Of a stretch of 64,000 nt of DNA, positions 1 to 64,000 are shown piece after piece (positions within the stretch are counted from its first letter, which is position 1; each line of letters starts with the position of its first letter). Location of the stretch: positions 142,138,025-142,202,024 of the forward strand of contig NC_134539.1 in NCBI RefSeq assembly GCF_050624435.1, read 5' to 3'. The notes under the pieces are model-generated. The model did not search any database, was not told the origin of the DNA, and saw nothing but the letters and a program-made list of their open reading frames with translations. The translations under genes and the position numbers were made by a program. Source of the stretch: Tenrec ecaudatus (taxonomy: Eukaryota > Chordata > Mammalia > Afrosoricida > Tenrecidae).

Positions 1-1560
1 TCTCGCCTCTAGGCTGAGAAAAGGCTGTTTGTTCTCCTGCCTCGGCCATCTGACCACCTCAGGAAACTCCGCCGCCCAAGCCACCTCCATCCATCCTTCC
101 TTTGGCTTCTCCCAGCACGTGCACACCTCCCCTGTACCTCCCTGTCTCCACTCGCCTGGCTGTCCCCCTGGGCTGAGAGCACCCTTGGAGGTGGCCTGTG
201 GCCTTTCCTTCCTGGGTGAAGGAGAACCAAGGACTTTGCCTGCTGGAGCTCGTAGCCTAGGAAGCAAGACCGGCCAGTCAGGTGGGAGAGGTGGGGCCGG
301 GGAGCTGGAGGTGCGCGTCAGACGAGGCCATCCAAGCCTTCAGCTATAGTTCTTTTCAAATGGGTTTGCTGGAAGCCCACACGCCAACACAGCCCATGTC
401 TCACAGGCCTGTATTTACCTCAGGCAGCGGGTGCACTCGATGCTTACTGGTCCCTGTGCTTTTTCAAAGACTGGTTACTACCCACCACGTGGTTGAAAAC
501 GGTGTGCAGAGGTGCCTCTCAGGCTTAGCCGGGGGCTTTGGAATCCCTGACCTGCCTCCTGGGGCTGGTATTGGGGGGAGGAGTTTGGAAGGTATGGCCC
601 CCTGGCGCCTGTTCTGTCCTGGGCTCAAGTCCACCAGGGGTCTGAGGTGGGAAGGCGGGTGCCAGGAAGCCCTGCCTCGGCCGGCTGTGTCCTTCCTTCT
701 GGCCAGGGCCAGGCTGTGGCAAGGACTGGGCCGCCTGGCTTCAGAGGCCTAATGCTGAGGAGAGAAACCTCACCCTGCCTGTCCTTCCTGGCTTGGGGAG
801 ATGGAGGCAGGAGCCAGGGAGCAGCCCCTATGACGTCTTGAAGAGGTGGAGAGAGGCAGAAGTTGGCCCAAGGAGTGACTGCCAGCCCAGCCAGAGCTGT
901 GGACCAGACGAGGCTGCGGTGAAGCTCCTGGCTCAGCCCCATCCTCAGTGGTGGGCAGTCTCCGGGGAACCGCAGCTCAGACTAGCAGAGGCCCGTGCAG
1001 GGCAGATGGGGGACGTGGATCCCCCACCCCAGCACCAGCTGGGCCAGGCAGTAGAAGGTTCTGGGAAGTAGGTCTTATCCAATGCCAGTTGGCTCTTGAG
1101 CCTAGCTCTGGGGACCCCTCGCTCCCTGGCTGTAGTGCTCTGCCGCTCTCTGAGATCAAATCTCCCAAGTGGAGGAGCGGGCCAGGGAGTGTCCCCATTC
1201 ATGTTGTAACCCCTGCCGCAACGTGGGCCCACCACCCTGAGCCACCTGCTGCAAGCTGAATCCATACGGGGCCCTGTGGACAGCGGGGCACGTTGTTAGT
1301 GTGGCCAGCCCCTCCCGCTGCAAGTCTCCCCAGTGGCCAGACTTGGACTTGGGGGAGGAAGTCTGTACTTCTGCTCCCTGGACGGGGCTGTGAGGCAGTC
1401 ATCATGGTGTCTTGCCCTGTGGGGAAGAACAGGCTGGGGGCTCTGCAGTCCCTTCCAAAGGAACAGCAGGGACTGGGACTAAAAGTGAGTGGGGACCCTC
1501 TAGCTCTTCTCTAAGAGAAGGGAGAAAGGATAGACTCTAGGGGAGTTGGCAGGTTGTGCT

Positions 1561-1735
1561 TGTGGCCCTGGTGGTGTTGTGGTTATGTGCTGCGGCCTGA
1601 AAGGTCAGCAGTTTGAAACCACACAGAGCTTTCTACAGATACAGTCTTCGAAGCTCACAGGGCAGTTCTACCCTCTCCTACAAGGTTGCTGTGAGTCGGT
1701 ATCCACTCATGGCAGTGGGTTTGGTATTTGTGGCC
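1561..1735 (+). mobile_element. AfroSINE-type tRNA-derived SINE
   Basis: Head 'gccctggtggtgttgtggtt', box-B-like 'aggtcagcagtttgaaacc', then the body 'agggcagttctaccct' and tail 'gctgtgagtcggtatcc'. The copy is complete and diverged. Confidence 0.85.
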
Positions 1736-2639
1736 CTGAGGGAGCAGAACAGGCAGGAGAAGGTGGCACAGAGGTGAACTCCCCCTGCTATGAGGATCTG
1801 AAAGCCCTCCCTTAGGGTGGTTGACTTTCCAGGTTACTCAGCCGGGGGGTGGGAGGGGTGCGCCTTGAAACTGGGTCTGTGTGAATCTCAAGCCTCCTTT
1901 TCTCCTTCCCTTTGGGATCCTCGGGCTTGTAGCTGAAAGTGAGCCAGGGGCTCAAAGCCAAGTGCCAGAGCTGCGATGCCGGGCCCAGGGTGAGGTAGGG
2001 GCTGGGGTGAGCCCTGGGCTTGGCCATGCCCTTCTGGGCCTCAGAATCTGTCCTGTAGTTGCTTCCGGTGAGGAATGAACATGTCTTCCTCTTTTCCCCT
2101 CCCTGGCCATCGAATCACATCCCCTCCCTGTGGGGTTCTCTCTCAAGCCTGTGCCCTAGGCCTGGCCTGCAGGGTACCCACAGGGCATGGCTCTGCAGCT
2201 TCTGGGCCCCAGTGCGGGGAGGTGGAGACCCAAGAGAGGGGCCCTAGGCAGAACGAGGTCCAACGCTTGTACTTCAGAGGGCAGCTGAGCTTCAAAGGAC
2301 AACTGAATGATGAGTGGGCAGTCCCGGCTCATCCCCTGGCCCCAGGCTGGGCTACTTCTGGACACACACAGCCAGCGTGCGCCAAGATGCTGCTGCTGGG
2401 GTTCTGTACATGGCAGGGAAAGGGTTCAACCTGGAGATGTCCAGGCAGGGGGCGAGGTTGTGTTGCCCTCTGGCCCAAAAGAACTCTCAGTGCGTCAATC
2501 CTGATGAAATGGGCCTGGGCAGACCTTGTGGGCAGGAATCTGGGGAGACTGGCCAGGTGGAAGGGTAAAGAGTCAGAGATGCTCTGATATTCAAAGAACC
2601 ACGATGGAAGGAAAGGAGGGGTCCAGGTGCTGGGTAGGC

Positions 2640-2770
2640 CTTCACGCTACACATTTAATTCAAAGACAGTAAGAGTCCGGGAGCCTCGGAGAGAGAGCAC
2701 AGTAGCTCGCTCAAGGCCACAAAACTAGCAAGTGGGAGAGGCAGGGTTCAAAGTCTGTGCTCCACCCATG
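2640..2770 (-). mobile_element. MIR SINE
   Basis: The complement of the MIR core is readable: 'ctcaaggccacaaaactagc', 'aagtgggagaggcagggtt', 'caaagtctgtgctcc'. It is an ancient mammalian repeat about 2.7 kb upstream of exon 1. Confidence 0.7.
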
Positions 2771-3884
2771 ACAGTGGGCAGAACCAGAAACCAGCGCCCA
2801 ACGAGAGCCATTTCCCCTGGCCCAAACTCCCTGGGCTGGGACCACTCTGGACTTTCTTCAGCAAATGGCTGTGGAGCCTAAATGGTAACAGGAACAATGA
2901 GGAGGCCTTGGGCAGAGAGGGTGCTGACTCTTCTTTGGAAGCTGGCAAGGAGCTGGGTGCTGGTGAGGGGGCCTCTGAAAGCCCCTGCCAGCTCACAAAC
3001 CCAGCACCCCTGCAGCCTGGGGACCCAGGGCCGCTGACAGCTGGTTCTGTCCAGGATCTTTAAGACGCGGGCTGGGCTGGATTCCCCTGCTCACCAGCAC
3101 AGATGCAGGCCATGGGCACAGGGCAGACCAGCCGCCGAAGGCAGTGTAACCCTGGAGCACTAAAGCAGGAAGTCTCTAGAAGGGGGCACTAGATCAAGAC
3201 CTCAGACAGAGCAAACAGCAGGGCACACTTCCCTGCTCCGTGGCCTTGGATCAGCAGTTTGCTCAGGATCCGGTACCCATGTGTTTCCCCCACTGAGCAA
3301 GCTCTTCAAGGGCTGGGATTGTTGGCATGTCTTTGTCCCCCCTCCCACCCCCGAAGCTAGCACCAATCCTTATTAAATGGGTGAATGGAGATGCAAGGGT
3401 GCACCAGCTGAGTGTCTCACAGTAGGGGCCTGAGTGCTTTCTGTGCCCATTGGTAACAGCAGAAAGGCTGAAGTACTCTGGAGGCCTGTTATGTAATGGG
3501 GTATCCCTAACACTGTATCAGTGCTTGGAGGGCCCCTTCAGAGACTCACCGGGGTTCACAGGTGACACAGGCTCCGTCAAGGAGACCCAGTGAGGCCCTG
3601 TTTGTGGCTGGCACACCCAGCGATAAGTGGGCTGATGGGAGCCTGGCAGACAACCTCCAGGAGCAGCAGCCTGTTTTGGCTACTCAGGAATGGGAGCGCA
3701 ACTTCTCAACCCTTGAAGATAAGGGGACAGTGACAGGGGAGGCCCAGGGAGGAGGCTCAGAGGGCATGCACAGCCCCGGAGCCCAGCACAGGCCACACAT
3801 GGGGAAAGGGGCCGGAGAGGGCAGAAGTGACATCTTGGGGTCTCACAGGCATGACTTCCAGGGCTGAAGCGTGGATGTTTTTGT

Positions 3885-4160
3885 TAGGTGACTTGGGAGT
3901 TGATTTTGACCCACAGCGACCCTAAGTACAAGTGGCCCGTAGGGTTGTATAGGCTGTGAGCTTTAGGGCCCACTCAGCAGACAGGGAGAAAGACCTGGCC
4001 GTGTTCTTCCATAAAGACAACCATTAGAAAGCCCTGTGGGTCAGTTCTGCTCTGGGGACTCCACTCCGCTGCACCAGGCAGGGACAGTCCTTTAGAGTCA
4101 CTGCAGGGGTTTGAACTGAGGTCTTTAGGTAGGCAGCTGAGCCTGAGCCATGGTGGCAGC
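3885..4160 (-). mobile_element. AfroSINE-type SINE fragments, rearranged
   Basis: Antisense tail motifs 'gttgattttgacccacagcg' and 'accctaag', then a second partial antisense body with 'gggtttgaactgaggtcttt' and 'ggtaggcagctgagcc'. Probably two partial copies. Confidence 0.6.
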
Positions 4161-4735
4161 AAGGCTCCTGGCTGGTGTGGGCATCTCCGCCTAAGTGAGT
4201 CTCTCTGGTCAACACTGGCCTCTCACGGACAGGGAAAGGCCTACCCAAGGGCAACAAACCAGAGTTGGCATTTGTTGTTTCCCAAAAAGCATCGAGGTGC
4301 ACAGACAGGAAACAAAAACCATCTTACGGTTTCACACTGTTTTTCTTGAGTGACTCGAGGTGGGAGAGTGGGATCCTCTCCATCCGGGCAGCGCTGAGCC
4401 CCGTGAGCTCAAGCACTTTCTCAAGGCCCCAGGGATTCTGGGGTGGAGGTGGGGCTGGACGCAGGCCACCCATCAGTGCTCTGCTCTGCACTGCATTAAG
4501 CTGACCTGTTTGTTGCCTAATACCGAGTAAATGTGGACTGTCTTCCCCTTTATGAAATTTCCATTTGGTCCTTTGCAAGGGGTCAGTTGCTGGTGGAAGT
4601 GATGATGTCGGTCTTAGGGGACATCCAGTAGAGGTTTCCCCGGTTTTCTGGATGCCCCCCCCACCACCACCACCGCGGCCCCAAGTAGCCAAAGCGCTTA
4701 CGCGCCTTTGCGCCAATGGCGCAGACACAAGGGTC

Positions 4736-4743
4736 ATGCAAAT
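4736..4743 (+). promoter_or_regulatory. Octamer (POU) motif
   Basis: A perfect ATGCAAAT octamer lies about 710 bp upstream of the MRC2 start codon, at the edge of the CpG island. The motif is seen; any function is inference. Confidence 0.35.
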
Positions 4744-5071
4744 GTTCAAAGCAGACGTGCCAGAGTTGTCTGCGCGCTGCAAACCAGGAGCAGGGGCCCT
4801 GGCGGCCCCTCCCCCAGTCTTCGCGCGGGTGGCCAGCTCGGGGCTCCGCCCCTACCCCTCTGCCCCGGGGAAGGGGGTCCTTCCGAGTGTGTAGGTGGCA
4901 GACGCTCGGCCCCCATAGCCCTCCGGAGAAGGGGGAGGCGGCGGCCCTGGGGTCAGGCGGGCCTCGCCGGCTCGGGTCCCGCCACGCGGAGAAGTTTGCG
5001 TAAAGTTTGCAGTCGCTTCCCCGCCCGCGCCAGCCGGGGAACTGTGACGCAGCGTCTGGGGCTCCGGGCCT

Positions 5072-5097
5072 GGGGGGGGGGGGGTTGGTGGGGGGGG
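5072..5097 (+). repeat. G-run (quadruplex-capable)
   Basis: A run of 13 G, a short spacer and a run of 8 G lie about 360-380 bp upstream of the initiator codon, probably near the transcription start. Confidence 0.7.
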
Positions 5098-5454
5098 AGA
5101 GCAAAGGGGACGCGGCGCGAGGGAAGGAGCGTGCGTCCGGGGTCCTCGTGAGCCCCCCGAATCTTCCCTCCCGCCAGCCCGGCCGCGCCCCCTCCCTCGG
5201 CCTCGCTGCGCCTCCTCCCCTTCCCCTCCCACGCTGCCCGCTTCCCTTCCCCTCTGCCCCCCAAACCCTCCTCCCTCTGGGCGCCGCGCTCCTCCCCCCG
5301 CTCGGCCGGCCAGCCCCCTTCCCTCCCTCCTCCGCGCGGCGCCCCGGGAGGCAGCACTTCGTCCGCAGCCGGCGGAGACCGAGAGCCCCTCGCCGGCCGT
5401 CCCCGCAGCCCGCGCCCGTGCGCCCTCGGAGCCCGCGCCCCGCCGCGCCGCGGG

Positions 5455-62882
<57,428 letters not shown>

Positions 62883-63034
62883 GTAGGAGGGAGGGAGTGG
62901 GGAGGGCAGGACCTGGGGAGCCTGAGCCTTGGAAATACTGGCTTTTTGGTGACAGCCAGGTTATGGCTTGTTGGGGTCTCTCACTGCCTTGGAGTCCAGC
63001 ACCCAGAGACTCCTCCCTGGCTGGGGCTGGAGAT

Positions 63035-63145
63035 GCCTTTGAAAGTAACTCAGTGTGGTCACTCTGCAGGCACCAGGCTCCTGCTCGACTCCAACCCATA
63101 GGCCTGCCGACCTTGTGGTTAGCGTCCCAACTCCGAACTCACGAG
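63035..63145 (-). mobile_element. AfroSINE-type SINE, partial
   Basis: Antisense 'ctgccgaccttgtggttagc' and 'gtcccaactccgaac'. The tail is degraded. Confidence 0.6.
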
Positions 63146-63329
63146 GCCAGCGGGGTGCCTGCTCAGTGTAGTTGAATGTTCTGATCCCCCGCGGAGGCTG
63201 GCAGATAGCACAGTTGTCTAAGAGGTCTGCTGGAAATCAAATGTCCTGGTCACAAGCTCCTTTAGTCAAGGGGACAACGAGCATGTGGATTTGTGTGTGC
63301 GACGTCGCAGTCAGAATCTGCTCGTTCGC

Positions 63330-63500
63330 CAGGAGCCCTGGTGACCCTCTCGGTGAGACTCAGGGCTGTTAATCAAGACGTGGGTGGTTCAAACGCAGCC
63401 GCTGCTCCGAGAGAGAAAGAACTGGAAAGAGCCGTTTTATCCTGTCTTCCAGGGTTTCTGTGAGTCGAAAGGACCCAATGGCAATAGGCTTTGTACTAAT
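63330..63500 (+). mobile_element. AfroSINE-type SINE
   Basis: 'caggagccctggtgaccctc', 'cgtgggtggttcaaacgcag' and 'gtttctgtgagtcgaaagga'. Confidence 0.82.
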
Positions 63501-64000
63501 GGACTGCCAGTCTACTAAGGGACTTTTAACAGTGGGCGGCAAGATTCCATTTTGCCACAAACTTTCAGAAGCCCCTCCGAATTAGTGAAGTACTCACAAG
63601 AACAGAATGGTGTGAATGAAGGATGAGCTGCAGCTTCAAGAAATAATACGAAGCGGACGTTGAACAGCTTTCCCGATATTAGTGGCATGAAAAAAAACTT
63701 TTTGTGCTCTCCTTTCAAATTTGTCAGTGGTGTCGTGAAACTTATTACCTAATCGTAGCAAAGCGGTTGCGTATTCCTCATTGGGTTTTAAAACTCTTGG
63801 CCTGACACCCTGTAATTCTGTGACTCAAAAGAGCGTGTTTGAAGTTGAAACGATTTTGAAACACAAATGTAATGGTGCTTGTACCTTTTTAAAAGATGGC
63901 TCAGAAAGACAGATCGATGGAAGTGAATGAAGTTCATCCGTCATTGGCTGGGCTTGTTAAATCAGTATCCCTATGTTCTCAGTCCTACAAGTTCAAGTTT

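Larger units (their letters stand above)
1..4790. other. Upstream intergenic region
   Basis: No exon is recognised. The stretch is moderately GC-rich, with one tRNA-SINE (about 1561-1735), one MIR (about 2640-2770) and SINE fragments at 3885-4160. In human the gene upstream of MRC2 is TLK2; none of its coding sequence is visible here. The open frames are short, overlap on both strands and resemble no family I know. Confidence 0.6.
62883..64000 (+). other. MRC2: MRC2 intron 20 (incomplete)
   Basis: Begins gtagga. Contains SINE pieces at 63035-63145 and 63330-63500. From 63500 to the window end it is AT-richer sequence I cannot assign. No further exon is visible. Confidence 0.85.

Overview
The window is nuclear DNA of a placental mammal and holds the 5' two thirds of one gene on the + strand, MRC2 (Endo180/uPARAP, the collagen-internalising member of the mannose receptor family). 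Twenty coding exons can be placed from 5455 to 62882. They splice in one frame into 981 codons, ending in phase 0 at the start of the sixth C-type lectin-like domain (CTLD). The remaining exons (rest of CTLD6, CTLD7, CTLD8, transmembrane helix, cytoplasmic tail) lie beyond 64000. The human protein is about 1,480 residues.

The interspersed repeats point to an afrotherian. About forty tRNA-derived SINEs of AfroSINE type (tRNA-like head, tail ending near a GAATCGACTCGATGGCAGTG motif) are scattered on both strands, with RTE/BovB-like LINE pieces. Two short hAT elements match my memory of SPIN ('Space Invaders') and one resembles OposCharlie1/OC1. Of the mammals I know to carry SPIN, only tenrecs are afrotherian, so a tenrec such as Echinops telfairi is the best guess. 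That is inference from recalled repeat sequences, not a search.

Layout: 1-4.8 kb is upstream intergenic DNA with old repeats. 4.8-6.8 kb is a CpG island with the promoter, 5'UTR and exon 1 (signal peptide). 5.57-45.58 kb is a 40-kb intron 1 full of repeats: AfroSINEs, an antisense L1, two solo LTRs of one family, mariner remains, two SPIN elements, retropseudogenes of HNRNPA1 and RPS28, long microsatellites, and a second CpG-rich block at 34.3-35.0 kb. 45.58-62.88 kb holds exons 2-20: cysteine-rich domain, fibronectin type II domain, then CTLD1 to CTLD5. Introns 5, 12 and 13 carry tandem arrays with units of 22/23, 28 and 59 bp.

I found no operon, CRISPR, functional tRNA or rRNA, and nothing I would call a new biological system. 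The points most worth checking are the horizontally transferred transposon families, the weak exon-13 donor that runs straight into a tandem array of stronger donor-like sites, the exonic phases that allow in-frame skipping of the collagen-binding domain, and the unexplained CpG-rich block in intron 1.
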